64,000 nucleotides of DNA from Flectonema sp. DT1601 (lineage: Eukaryota > Euglenozoa > Diplonemea > Diplonemida > Diplonemidae), in NCBI GenBank assembly GCA_964019425.1, contig OZ025842.1:620001-684000 (forward strand), written 5' to 3'. This document shows positions 39,037 to 48,749 of the stretch, piece after piece. The stretch's first letter is position 1. Each line of letters opens with the position of its first letter. A model generated the notes under the pieces. That model saw nothing but the letters and a program-made list of their open reading frames with translations, was not told the DNA's origin and did no database searches. The position numbers and the translations under genes are program-made.

Positions 39037-41961
39037 ATGTCGACGAAGGAGCAGGTAATAGCTGAGGCATTGTATCCGTACTCGGCAGCGGAGGGAAATC
39101 AAATATCACTTCAGCTTCATGAAAAGATTTGGGTTCTTGAAAAAGATAAGAGTGGTTGGTGGATTGGAAAACGTCAAGGAACAGGTGAAGTTGGAGTATT
39201 CCCAAGTACCTATGTTAGAGTCTTAGAGGATAAGTTTAATAGACCAAAGGAACAAAAACAAATTCAACCTCTCACTCAAGTAAACAACAAACCAAAGCAT
39301 CAAGACAAAGAAAAGGAATGGAAAGCAGAACTTGGTTTTGACAGTGACAGTGACGACAACAAAGGTGCGAGTGATGAGAGAACTCTCCGTCTTCGGGCTG
39401 AGAACGCACAACTTAGAAAGTCTCTTGAGGCTCTGAATGCTGAACACTCTCGAGTTAGAGAAAAGTACAGCAGGGCTGAAAAAGAAAAACAAAAAGCAAT
39501 AAACGACACACAGATGATTAATATTCAAATCAGCGTACTAAAGAAACAACTCGCAACTACTCACGAGAAAGAACGACGAATGCAACTCGAACTCGATGAT
39601 TGGAAATCATTAGCAAGTGAAAACGGAGCCGAACCACCTCCACTAAGAGAATACATCGATGGACCTGATGAAGCGTTAACGAGATGGTTAAATGCAGCAA
39701 CACAAGAGAAGTTAAAAGAATCGAATGAAAAGATTTCAAAACTCCAAGAACTGTGTGATCAATTAATGACTAATGACAGGGCTGAGGTTGCTTCTCTTGA
39801 TGATGGTGACGTAGATCTTCCTGCTGAGGATTCTCCTGAACCTGAATCTAAACCAAAGAATCATTTTCAAACAGAGAAGACACAAGCTCTTCTTACAGTC
39901 GACACTACAGCCACTAATAGTACTTCACCAGTACCAACAGGAACTAGACCTGATAAACATGATGTTGTTAAACTAGCTGAAGCCCACACAGATTGGGAAG
40001 GATGTCTCAAACCAAACGAAACAGGAACAGTTGTTGAAGACCAGGGAGATGATTCCCCAATCCCATTCAGAGTACGTAACACTAAAGGTGAAGACACTTG
40101 GTATGCTGAAGAAGCCCTTGTCGTCGTCTCAGTCGGAAAACGAAAGAAGGAAGCTCAAAAATCACCCGCCTTATCAAGCGCCCCTTCCCCAATTGAAAGC
40201 CAAGCATCACCTGCAGCATCACCAGCTCTTAAAGAAGAATTAAAAGACAAAAACAAGAAGATCAAGAAATTAGAACGCAAACAACAAGTCTTAGAAGAAG
40301 ACTTGCAGGCACTAGAGAAGTATAATACGAAATTGGAAAAGAGGCTGGAGAGAGAAAAATCAAAAGCAAAGAATGCTATCTCTCCAACACCATCACCACT
40401 CAGCGAGAAAGTCGAAGCATTGGAAGCAGAGATCTCCAGACTTGAAGAAGAGAAAAAGACTACTGTTGCTGTAGTGGCAGCAGTAGCTCCATCTGACAGT
40501 GAGGAAACACTACAAAAATTAAAAGAAGCAACTGCTCAGGCGGAGTCCTTGTCTACCGAAAAAGACAAGGCTTTGGAGGAAATCTCACGTGCGGCAGAAG
40601 AAAAAGAAGCCATCATGGAACGTCTTAAAGAGTTGGAATCATCTGATACCACATTACAAGAAAATGTTTCAAATTTAAAACAACAACTTGAAAAGAGTGA
40701 TGAAGACTTACAAGGTAGAGTCTTATTAATCACAACTCTCGAATTGGCTGCGACATCTGCCAAGGAAGACGCTGCTGCAGCCCGTGAAATTAGTAATCGT
40801 TTGGAGACTGAAATGAAAGATTTCTCAAAAGAAAAAGAAGGATTGATAAACAGAACTGCAGCAGCAGAGAAACAACTCGCCGACAACAACGAACATTTAG
40901 AAATTGCAGTTGAAAAGTATAAAAAAGAAGAGCGAAGAAGACGAGAACTATACAACCAACTGATGGAACTAAAAGGAAACATCAGAGTGTACTGCAGATT
41001 AAAACCTTGCAGCTCTGATGAAACTAATGAATGTATCAGTCTTGATGATGACATGACCATGTTAATAAAAGATCCAAATGCTGGCAAGCAAACCCTGTAC
41101 GAGTTCGATAAGTGTTTTGGAGAAGGCGCGAGTCAACTTGAAATCTTTGAAGAAGCGAAAGGTCTCGCAATATCCGTACTCGACGGGTTCTATGTCTGTA
41201 TATTCGCCTACGGTCAAACTGGTTCTGGTAAGACATACACAATGGAAGGACCACCAGAGAACAGGGGAGTTAATTTTAGAACCGTCTCTGAACTATTTAA
41301 AGTAACTGAAGAGAGACTGGAGGATTATAAATACGAACTTTCTGTTTCCGTATTGGAAGTTTACAACGACAAGATTTTCGATCTACAAAACAAGCGATCA
41401 CCTGTTAAAGTAACCCCAGCTCCAAAGGGAGAACGTGACGTTACAATACAACCACTTCAAACAGAGAAAGTAACCAACACTGAGGAAGTTATTGAATTCT
41501 TATCTAAGGCTTACGCTCATAGAAAGGTCGCAGGTACATCAATGAACCAACACTCATCGAGATCTCATTGTATCCTCACAGTGTATGTTAAAGGTGAGAA
41601 TATCCATACTGGTAAGAAACTAACTGGAAAACTTCATCTCGTCGACTTAGCCGGATCTGAGAGACTCAAACAGTCAGAAGTAGAAGGAGAACAGTTAATT
41701 GAGGCGACTCATATTAACAAGTCTCTTACTCAGTTAGGTTTGTGTATTAATTGCCTCGCTAATAAGAAGGATCACATTCCATTTAGAAACTCTCAACTCA
41801 CTACCCTCCTTCAAGACTCTTTGGGTGGTAACTGCAAATGTTTGATGTTCGCAAATATTTCTCCTCTGAGCAGTAACGTTTCAGAAACCATCTCTACAAT
41901 GAAATTTGCTACAAATGCAAGAAAGGTTGAGTTGGGTAAGGCATCAAAAAATGTAAAGTAG
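39037..41961 (+). CDS. Kinesin-14 (C-terminal motor) with N-terminal SH3
   Basis: Single exon, 974 aa. An SH3 domain sits at about 6-62 (AEALYPYSAAEGNQISLQ, GWWIGKRQGTGEVGVFPSTYVR). Coiled coil follows. A small beta-barrel-like segment at about 310-370 (GCLKPNETGTVVED then WYAEEALVVV) comes next, then long coiled coils and the kinesin-14 neck (YNQLMELKGNIRVYCRLKP). The motor has P-loop GQTGSGKT (726-733), switch I NQHSSRSH, switch II LVDLAGSE and HIPFRNSQLT. A C-terminal motor with this neck is diagnostic of minus-end-directed kinesin-14. The N-terminal SH3 is not a usual part of the family. Confidence 0.95.
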   Translation: MSTKEQVIAEALYPYSAAEGNQISLQLHEKIWVLEKDKSGWWIGKRQGTGEVGVFPSTYVRVLEDKFNRPKEQKQIQPLTQVNNKPKHQDKEKEWKAELGFDSDSDDNKGASDERTLRLRAENAQLRKSLEALNAEHSRVREKYSRAEKEKQKAINDTQMINIQISVLKKQLATTHEKERRMQLELDDWKSLASENGAEPPPLREYIDGPDEALTRWLNAATQEKLKESNEKISKLQELCDQLMTNDRAEVASLDDGDVDLPAEDSPEPESKPKNHFQTEKTQALLTVDTTATNSTSPVPTGTRPDKHDVVKLAEAHTDWEGCLKPNETGTVVEDQGDDSPIPFRVRNTKGEDTWYAEEALVVVSVGKRKKEAQKSPALSSAPSPIESQASPAASPALKEELKDKNKKIKKLERKQQVLEEDLQALEKYNTKLEKRLEREKSKAKNAISPTPSPLSEKVEALEAEISRLEEEKKTTVAVVAAVAPSDSEETLQKLKEATAQAESLSTEKDKALEEISRAAEEKEAIMERLKELESSDTTLQENVSNLKQQLEKSDEDLQGRVLLITTLELAATSAKEDAAAAREISNRLETEMKDFSKEKEGLINRTAAAEKQLADNNEHLEIAVEKYKKEERRRRELYNQLMELKGNIRVYCRLKPCSSDETNECISLDDDMTMLIKDPNAGKQTLYEFDKCFGEGASQLEIFEEAKGLAISVLDGFYVCIFAYGQTGSGKTYTMEGPPENRGVNFRTVSELFKVTEERLEDYKYELSVSVLEVYNDKIFDLQNKRSPVKVTPAPKGERDVTIQPLQTEKVTNTEEVIEFLSKAYAHRKVAGTSMNQHSSRSHCILTVYVKGENIHTGKKLTGKLHLVDLAGSERLKQSEVEGEQLIEATHINKSLTQLGLCINCLANKKDHIPFRNSQLTTLLQDSLGGNCKCLMFANISPLSSNVSETISTMKFATNARKVELGKASKNVK

Positions 41962-43421
41962 GCATCACCTCATTATGAGGGACACTCTTTAACACAAGCA
42001 GTTCATTTCTTTTAAAATATGAACTACTCTGATTTGAATGTATACTAATAATCAATTGAGACTCACTGGGTAGATGATGTTATCATTCTTTTCTCCTCCT
42101 CGTCACTAACTTAATAGATCGTAGCTGCCTTTTAAAAGTGTTTTCACTCCCCCCTTTTTAATTCTTTGAGGTAATATGATTAAAAAAAAAAAAAAAAAAA
42201 AAGAAATGAGCAGAAAAAAGAAAGAAAAAAAAAACTCCGAAATGTGCACAAATCCGAGAACAAAGTGAGTCTCCTTCCGCCCATATTTCTTCATCCCTGC
42301 GAGCTAATAAGAATTGTATGGTTGTTAAAATAGAACCTTCGTAGTCTAAATTGACTGTCTGATGGCAAATACGAACTTTAAACTTAATTAAAAAAACGAT
42401 AAAACCGAAAACACAAAAAAAAACAACGAAAACATCGAAATAGACTGCAAGACGTGGGGCGCTCAACTCCGAGCAGATTTCTGGATACTAATATTTAACA
42501 CGTTTGCAATACTTAGCTACTCCTTACTGACATAACCTTTAAGTCAACTGTTTCTCATAGATTACTAATTGTTTATGTTAGTTAACTGGTTGATACAACA
42601 CGAAATATTTATATCATTTAAGGTACTACTCAAATAGTTAACTCTTCATCGTCTTTTCGAATCTGGTGTTCGGTACAATGTTCCCCATTCTTCTTCTTCT
42701 TCTTTTCCCCCCACGTTTCACATCTTAATTCTGTTAAGAAAACTTTACAGATCGCATCATTCACTCTTCTGTCTGTTGTGGTCTCTGTGAGTAGCGTTAT
42801 TTGTTAACTTCACTTATTAGAAAAGACGAAAGAAACGTAAACGTAATAGCTATATGGAGCTACAAAGCCCTAAGCTGATTTAGACTTTGAGAACAGGTGA
42901 GGGATCTTGTGTGCAACTTCTAACCTTTGACACAGCATTTGCGATTGAGACAAAACCTGCTGGTGCACTGCAGGTGACGTTTTGTTCTTGTCGGTGAAAC
43001 ATCATCTAGAGACTCGTCTGGTTATTTTATTTACTTTTGTTTTCGATGTTTTTTGAGAAAATTTTGCGAAAAAGGAAAAAAAAAAACAAAAAAAAAAAAA
43101 AAAAAAGACTTGGAAGAAGAATTGCGAAACTAACTGCGAGACATAATATCTGTGCTTCGATCATTTCCTCCGACGTATTGAGATCTAAAAAAAAAAAAAA
43201 AAAAAAAAAACACACACACGCAAAGCACCCCTGCCCACATACTTTAATCTGTGTGATTCTTAGTTTGTCTTTGTGATTATCATCATTAGTTGTTTGTTTT
43301 AATCTATCACTTCTTCAGACAGGACCACACCATTCGAAAGAGAAGGTTAGGACTACTATTTTAGTTTTAGCGATTGTCATGTTGCTTACTTTTGATTACT
43401 TCTCTCCCTCAACAGGTGGCG
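41962..43421. other. Intergenic with possible structured RNA
   Basis: A runs at about 42182 and 43190, polypyrimidine tracts, no gene. A bulged hairpin pairs 42950-42960 (ACAAAACCTGC) with 42970-42985 (GCAG and GTTTTGT) around a loop. A second small hairpin occurs at 42850-42865 (TAGCT/AGCTA). An intron-like span from about 43347 to the acceptor CCCTCAACAG (43415) probably lies in the 5' UTR of the next gene. Confidence 0.4.
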
Positions 43422-44376
43422 ATGGAAGCAGCCTTTGAGAATTGTGGCGAGGGAACATATGAACAGTTTGTGTCTTGTGTTGAAAAGGAAATCGGAGGAC
43501 TTGCTGAACTTCATCTTCTCGAGTCAGAAGACGTAAAGAACGCAGTGCATGAGTTCCTAGATGAACATTTTAGTAAAAAACCAATTTCAGCTCTAAAGAA
43601 AGGAAAGTGTGTCAGCGCTGTGTTGCAATACACTTCTCCTCGCACTACAACAAGCAATCGAAAAGAAGAAGAAACTGGTATTCGGAATAGAAAGAAAAAA
43701 ACACCCACACATCCACCAGCTACCAAACCAGAAGCTAAGGATACCCGACCAGTTGATCCTTTGGAAGAATTAACTTTTAAAGGTCAGGTAATCTTTTTAG
43801 TTATAAAAGCAATAATAACTTTAATAGTATTCACAATACTACACAGACTCTTTACATGTATGGAACTCGTTATTTATTCTTTTCCTCTTCCCCCCCCCTC
43901 CTGTTCTACACCATACTGATGAGAGAGAATAGAGGTAAGAGGTATATGGATTACTCTCGAAACCTATAGTTACTTTAATATGCTAAGTTGCGCATCACCC
44001 TTAGTCACTGTATTTAAAACTAATGTTAAATTATCTTTATGTTTTTATGATACAACACAGTTGTAATTTTTACAAAATCGAACATACAACCCCCCCTCCT
44101 GTCACTGTATCTCAGAACTAATGTTAAATTATCGTTATGTTGTTTATGATACAATACATTTGTATTTTACGTACAAACTCGAACAGTTAACCCCCCTTCC
44201 TTTTTTTTTTTTTTTTTTTTAAATTAATTTCATGTGTTGAATGTGTAAATAAATAATTCAAAACAGTGTTCGTCTTGAAACCTGCATTTGATGAAAACGG
44301 TCCCGACATCGATGCGATAATTCGTAAAATACAAAGTGAAGGATCTGTTACTCACCAGATGAATAGAGCTCCGTGA
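43422..44376 (+). CDS. Small two-exon protein, unknown
   Basis: Model join(43422..43782, 44267..44376), 156 aa. The start is the ATG just after an acceptor (CAACAG, 43410-43415). The N-terminal about 50 residues are helical (TYEQFVSCVEKEIGGLAELHLLES), then come a basic low-complexity linker (NRKKKTPTHPPATK) and the C-terminal VFVLKPAFDENGPDIDAIIRKI. The only donor that keeps the second exon open is GTCAGG at 43783; the stronger-looking GTAATC at 43788 gives an early stop. Function unknown. The 484-nt intron carries a tandem duplication. Confidence 0.5.
43998..44195. repeat. Intronic tandem duplication, about 100 bp
   Basis: Two diverged copies in tandem, each running GTCACTGTAT, ACTAATGTTAAATTATC, TATGATACAA, TCGAACA and ending in C6. 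Several differences between copies, so not recent. Confidence 0.8.
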
Positions 44377-44510
44377 TGACTTTGACTTGATGAGGTACCT
44401 GTATTCCTATCGTGGTAGTAATGTTGTCGTCGTTTTATAATTCATATCTCACCCTTCAGTACTCTCCTCCCCATCACGGAGATGATCTCCGAAGTTGCTA
44501 CCTGACCACC

Positions 44511-46742
44511 ATGGAAGACTCTGAGATCCAAATCCGACCAAAGATCTGTCGCGATTTCAGCGACATATCAGCGTCGTATTCAATAATTAGTCCTGTTGGA
44601 GAAGGACAAGGACAGAGTAGTGTGTTTAAGGCCACATGTAACAACAGCGGAGACATCGTTGCTATAAAAGTAACAAAAAAAGCGAAGAGGGGAATCGAAC
44701 ATGCCGTAAGAAAAGAGATGCAAGCATTAAAGAAAGTGACGCACTTTGGAATAATGAAGTTCGTAGATATAAAAGAAGATGAACAGAACTACTACACCAT
44801 ATTAGAATGGTTACCCGGTGGATCACTTCAAACTATTGTCACAGAAGGAGGTGCTTTCTCAGAATCAGAAACCGTCCTGGTAATGAGAACTCTTTTGAAA
44901 GCACTCAGTAAACTCCATCAGAACAATGTCGTTCACAGAGATCTGAAACTGGCGAATTTAATGTTCTCAGAAACCAGAAGGAGAGGGTTGAAAATAATCG
45001 ATTTCGGTTTGGCAGATTTCATTGAAAAAGACGTTGACCTAAACAAGCCCTGCGGGACTCAGAAATATATGCCGCCAGAGATGTTCTCAAAACGAGACTA
45101 CAAAACTGAAGTCGACATGTGGTCTGCGGGTGTTGTTTGTTTCATTCTCCTCACCGGAACGGATCCGTTCCCTGGAAGGGGTGCGGAGCTGGTTTCTCGC
45201 ATCCAACAGGGTCAAGTTCAATTCCCGGAGGGTTCATTTTCAAAGAATGCTCAAAATTTCATTAAAAAACTGCTTACAAAGCAAGACAAACGACTAACAG
45301 CAACTCAGGCTCTGGAACACCCTTTTCTTGTAAAGCCTTGTGACAGATACTCTCAGCATGAAATGAGAGGAAATGGCAGTTACAAAACTCTTAGAGATTC
45401 ACTCAAACAGAAACGATGTTCTTGGAAAAATGCGATTGGGTGTGTGAGGGCAGCTCTCAGGATACGACCTAGTCGATCAATACAGAGACAACCGATTGCT
45501 ATTAAGAATAAGAAACCATCTCGGGAATCTCGTTCAACACCGAGAGGGAAGAGATACGGCAGTAATGATGTAGCACTTTGTAACTATTGCGATACTCCAA
45601 TTTCAAATCCGTCAGACGGTTTGGAAGTAATGGATGGCTACATTCATATAAATTGTTTTAAATGCGCACTCTGCAACAACCCAATCACTGATGGGAGATA
45701 CGTCGAATTCGAGTCATTACCATGTCACAGGAAATGTGTTGAACTTGAAAAGAACAATAAATTCAAATGCAGCGTCTGCACAAAACCAATCGGACCTGGA
45801 AACTACATCGAAATTGAAAACGGAGTGATAGCTCATCCGAACTGTTTTAAATGTTTTATTTGTGATAAGAAACTACAAGACGGATACACATTAAACGATC
45901 AAAACAAACCATGTCATTTGGAATGCTCTGATGCTGTAAGAGTTTCACAAAGTACTCGAAGGTGTAATAAATGTAATCAGCTAATTGACGAGTCAGAAGG
46001 ATACATAAACACCAACAACTCATCTTATCACTTATCCTGTCACAAAGCTGAAGGTCAGTCTTGTATTACTTGTAAGAATCCAATAGAAGGATCGTTTATC
46101 GAAGCTTCAGGTGATAGATATCACAAAAACTGTTTTGTTTGCGGAATATGTAATTCAGTCCTCACGGATATGTACAGTCTTTATAATGGAAAACCCTGTC
46201 ATGATATTTGTGTTAAAAAACGTCGGAATTCATCGTCATCTTCATCAGCTACTTCCTGCAGTTCTTGTGGTAAGAAACTGATTGGAGGAGTGACATTTGA
46301 GGGTAAGAAGTACCATGATAAATGCTTCACATGTACACATTGTAAACTACCTATTTCAGATCATCCATCAAGTCACAGAGGAGTTGTTTATCACAAAAGA
46401 TGTTTAGATGTACAAATCTTGAGAAGAGGATCTTCATTCAAATCGCAACCCCCTCCGGGAGGAGGTGGTGTTGAGAGAGCTGTCCGCAGTCCTGGAGCGA
46501 GACGGGTGTCAATCTCGGAGGTCGGTCAACAAACTGGTGGAGCCATCCCCTCACCTCCATCTTATCAGCCTCCTCAAAATCCTCCGTCTCCTGTTCGCCG
46601 ACCAAAGGATGTGGCTGTTGAAAATAAACCTCGGCCACAACCTTCAAAACCGGCGCTTTCAATTTTTTGTCACGAATGTGGTAACAAACATGCTATTACT
46701 GAAGCGAAGTTCTGCATGTCTTGTGGAAGTAAGCGAGTCTGA
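44511..46742 (+). CDS. Protein kinase with C-terminal LIM domains and zinc ribbon
   Basis: Single exon, 743 aa from the ATG at 44511 (context ACCACCATGG, 51 nt after a CCCTTCAG acceptor); the frame is open further 5' but that part precedes the acceptor. The CaMK-like kinase domain (about 20-280) has glycine loop GEGQGQSSVFKA, VAIKV lysine, HRDLKLAN and DFG (IIDFGLAD), so it should be active. LIM-type zinc modules follow (about 355-645: CNYC..C, CSVC..P, CNKC..ITC, CSSCGKKL..HCKL), with one module incomplete. A Pro-rich linker and a terminal zinc ribbon (CHECGNKH..CMSCG) close the protein. Animal LIM kinases have LIM domains before the kinase, so this is a different arrangement. Likely an actin- or junction-associated signalling scaffold, by analogy only. 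Confidence 0.9.
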   Translation: MEDSEIQIRPKICRDFSDISASYSIISPVGEGQGQSSVFKATCNNSGDIVAIKVTKKAKRGIEHAVRKEMQALKKVTHFGIMKFVDIKEDEQNYYTILEWLPGGSLQTIVTEGGAFSESETVLVMRTLLKALSKLHQNNVVHRDLKLANLMFSETRRRGLKIIDFGLADFIEKDVDLNKPCGTQKYMPPEMFSKRDYKTEVDMWSAGVVCFILLTGTDPFPGRGAELVSRIQQGQVQFPEGSFSKNAQNFIKKLLTKQDKRLTATQALEHPFLVKPCDRYSQHEMRGNGSYKTLRDSLKQKRCSWKNAIGCVRAALRIRPSRSIQRQPIAIKNKKPSRESRSTPRGKRYGSNDVALCNYCDTPISNPSDGLEVMDGYIHINCFKCALCNNPITDGRYVEFESLPCHRKCVELEKNNKFKCSVCTKPIGPGNYIEIENGVIAHPNCFKCFICDKKLQDGYTLNDQNKPCHLECSDAVRVSQSTRRCNKCNQLIDESEGYINTNNSSYHLSCHKAEGQSCITCKNPIEGSFIEASGDRYHKNCFVCGICNSVLTDMYSLYNGKPCHDICVKKRRNSSSSSSATSCSSCGKKLIGGVTFEGKKYHDKCFTCTHCKLPISDHPSSHRGVVYHKRCLDVQILRRGSSFKSQPPPGGGGVERAVRSPGARRVSISEVGQQTGGAIPSPPSYQPPQNPPSPVRRPKDVAVENKPRPQPSKPALSIFCHECGNKHAITEAKFCMSCGSKRV

Positions 46743-47365
46743 TATTATTGGCAGCAGGTAGACAGTTCTGTGTTACGAATGTGACACCAGAGGCACCCTC
46801 ATCCCATTTTCAATTACTCTAACGCGGGGCGACTTCTTCCCTTATTGGTTGGTGTTATCTCTTTGTTAGCAGTCTTCTTTTTGAACAGATGTTTCCCTTC
46901 TTTTTGTGAGATGAAATATTATCTGACCTCTGAAAGTAAAATCTGCTCCTTTCCCAATCCGTCATGCGAACTGCGGGGAGGTACCCACCACACTTCTATT
47001 TATATTTGTTACTTTAATCACTTTCCCAGAAAACAACAAACAAACGAAACCTTTTTATTTTCCTTCTTAAAAACTTTCTGTAATATAATAATCTCAAGAA
47101 TCTCTTAAGAAGATTAGAGATAGTTTTGCTTATTAATGTTTTATTTTTTTTATATTAAATTATTATTTGATTTGATTAGTTCTCTGTGTAACTTAGTAAA
47201 GTTGAAGTGAACAACAACAACAACAACAATCCACACGGTGCTTCACAACTCTATTACTCTCACAGCATACAAGAAGACTGTAATATTATCCCACAACGAG
47301 ACGGGAGGACTCTTCAAACTGATTTAAGTCACATAGGAAAAATAAAAATAAAAATAAAATAAAAT
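46743..47365. other. Intergenic / UTR
   Basis: No gene. CAACAACAACAACAA at about 47212, and an acceptor CTATTACTCTCACAG ending at about 47265, 100 nt before the next ATG. AT-rich elsewhere. Confidence 0.6.
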
Positions 47366-48357
47366 ATGGCAACACGAGTTGTTTGTCTCCTGTCACTACT
47401 ACTGGGGCAGTCTGTAGCCGATACTAGAGTAAGTTGCTCAGCGACAACTGGTAACTTTCTTATTCAAATGACTCCTGAGAAGGGACCAATCGGAGCCAAG
47501 AGATTTCTTGAATTAGTGGAGGATGGATTCTTTACTGAAATCCCAATGTTCAGAGTACTCCCTGGATTCCTTGTTCAGTATGGCATACCTGGAAGGATGG
47601 ATTTGAAAGCTAATTGGGAGAAGTGGACCTCTTCTCGGATTAAAGATGATCCTCACCTGGGTCCTAATAACAAAGATGTCGTATGTTTTCCTTTTTTTCT
47701 TCTTATTTTGTGTTTTTTTTTCACTTCCCACGAAATTCGTAAGTGCGACCCATCCATGCCAAGCTGTACGGTGATCCATATTTCTATTAAAACAAAAAAC
47801 AGTTTGTAAAAGGAGACATGTCTTTTGCTGGAGCAGGAGCTGATAGTCGCACAACACAAGTATTTGTAACATACAGAGATGGCACTGGTTTAGGGGGAGC
47901 ATTGCATGAGGTTCCGTTTGGAAAAGTTATCGAAGGAATGGAAAATATCGAAGCATTCTATGCTGGGTACGGAGACACTGCTCCGTTTGGAAGTAAAGGA
48001 CCGGTTCAAGGTAGGATGTGGTCAGAAGGTAATAGTTACCTGAAGAAAGACTTTGAAAAATTAGACTACATAAACGAGTGTCACGTTATAAAGGCTACAG
48101 ACCTTCCTCAAATATCAACAGTGAAACACAACTCACAGGAAGATTCATCAGGTGAAGTTGATAAGGAACAGAATGAAGCTCACGCTAGTGATCTCAAACT
48201 CGGTGAGACGGATGTGACATCAGCACCAGTCAGAAGTCATCTTAACCAGTCTATCTCACCAATATTTGTTGTTGCTATTTGTTCTGCTGTTGTTGTTGTT
48301 CTACTCGCTCTTCGTCGTAGCGGTTACCTAGCATATCGGAAACTACGAGTTTTATAA
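47366..48357 (+). CDS. Secretory-pathway cyclophilin, membrane-anchored
   Basis: Two exons: join(47366..47680, 47803..48357), 289 aa, phase-0 intron GTATGT/ACAG. Signal peptide (VVCLLSLLLGQSVAD). Cyclophilin domain with GAKRFLELVEDGFF, FRVLPGFLVQYGI (catalytic Arg and Gln of the F.R...GF..Q motif), then GDMSFAGAGADSRTTQVFV and PFGKVIEGMENIEAF. The insert with WEKW and RIKDDP places it in a divergent class. A polar stalk leads to a C-terminal membrane span (SPIFVVAICSAVVVVLLAL) and short basic tail. It should catalyse prolyl isomerisation of proteins in the ER or secretory lumen. Confidence 0.85.
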
Positions 48358-48749
48358 TAAAAAATATCCTCCTTTTGATATAAGAAACGGTTTGTCATGT
48401 TGTATTATAACCACCACTACTGAGTATTTGTAGCTCCAGTCGTGTGGTGCTTACTTTTTTTTCTTGTTTTCCGAAAATTATTGAAAAAAAAACTAGCCGA
48501 ATTCCTGTCCATTTACAGGTTGCAGTTCCAGCCACGCTGGAGACGACGAAACATAATAAAAGAATGAGGTTAGAGAGATAGGTTGAAACTGTTCTTATTT
48601 TTTTATAAATTATTTTCACTCCATCTCCTAACAGGGTAACATTATGAAAGAGATTCCTTCACAACTTAAAGCTTTAATCATAATCTTTTATATTAGATAG
48701 AGGAAGTGAATAACATTTCTGATCTCTCCCAACTCACAGAACACACGAG
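48358..48749. other. Intergenic / UTR
   Basis: No gene. An acceptor TCTCTCCCAACTCACAG (ending 48739) lies 10 nt before the next ATG. Confidence 0.6.

Noticed and set aside
44412-44510. Upstream start of the kinase-LIM gene
   Set aside because: A strong acceptor at 44459 and a good ATG context at 44511 favour the downstream start.
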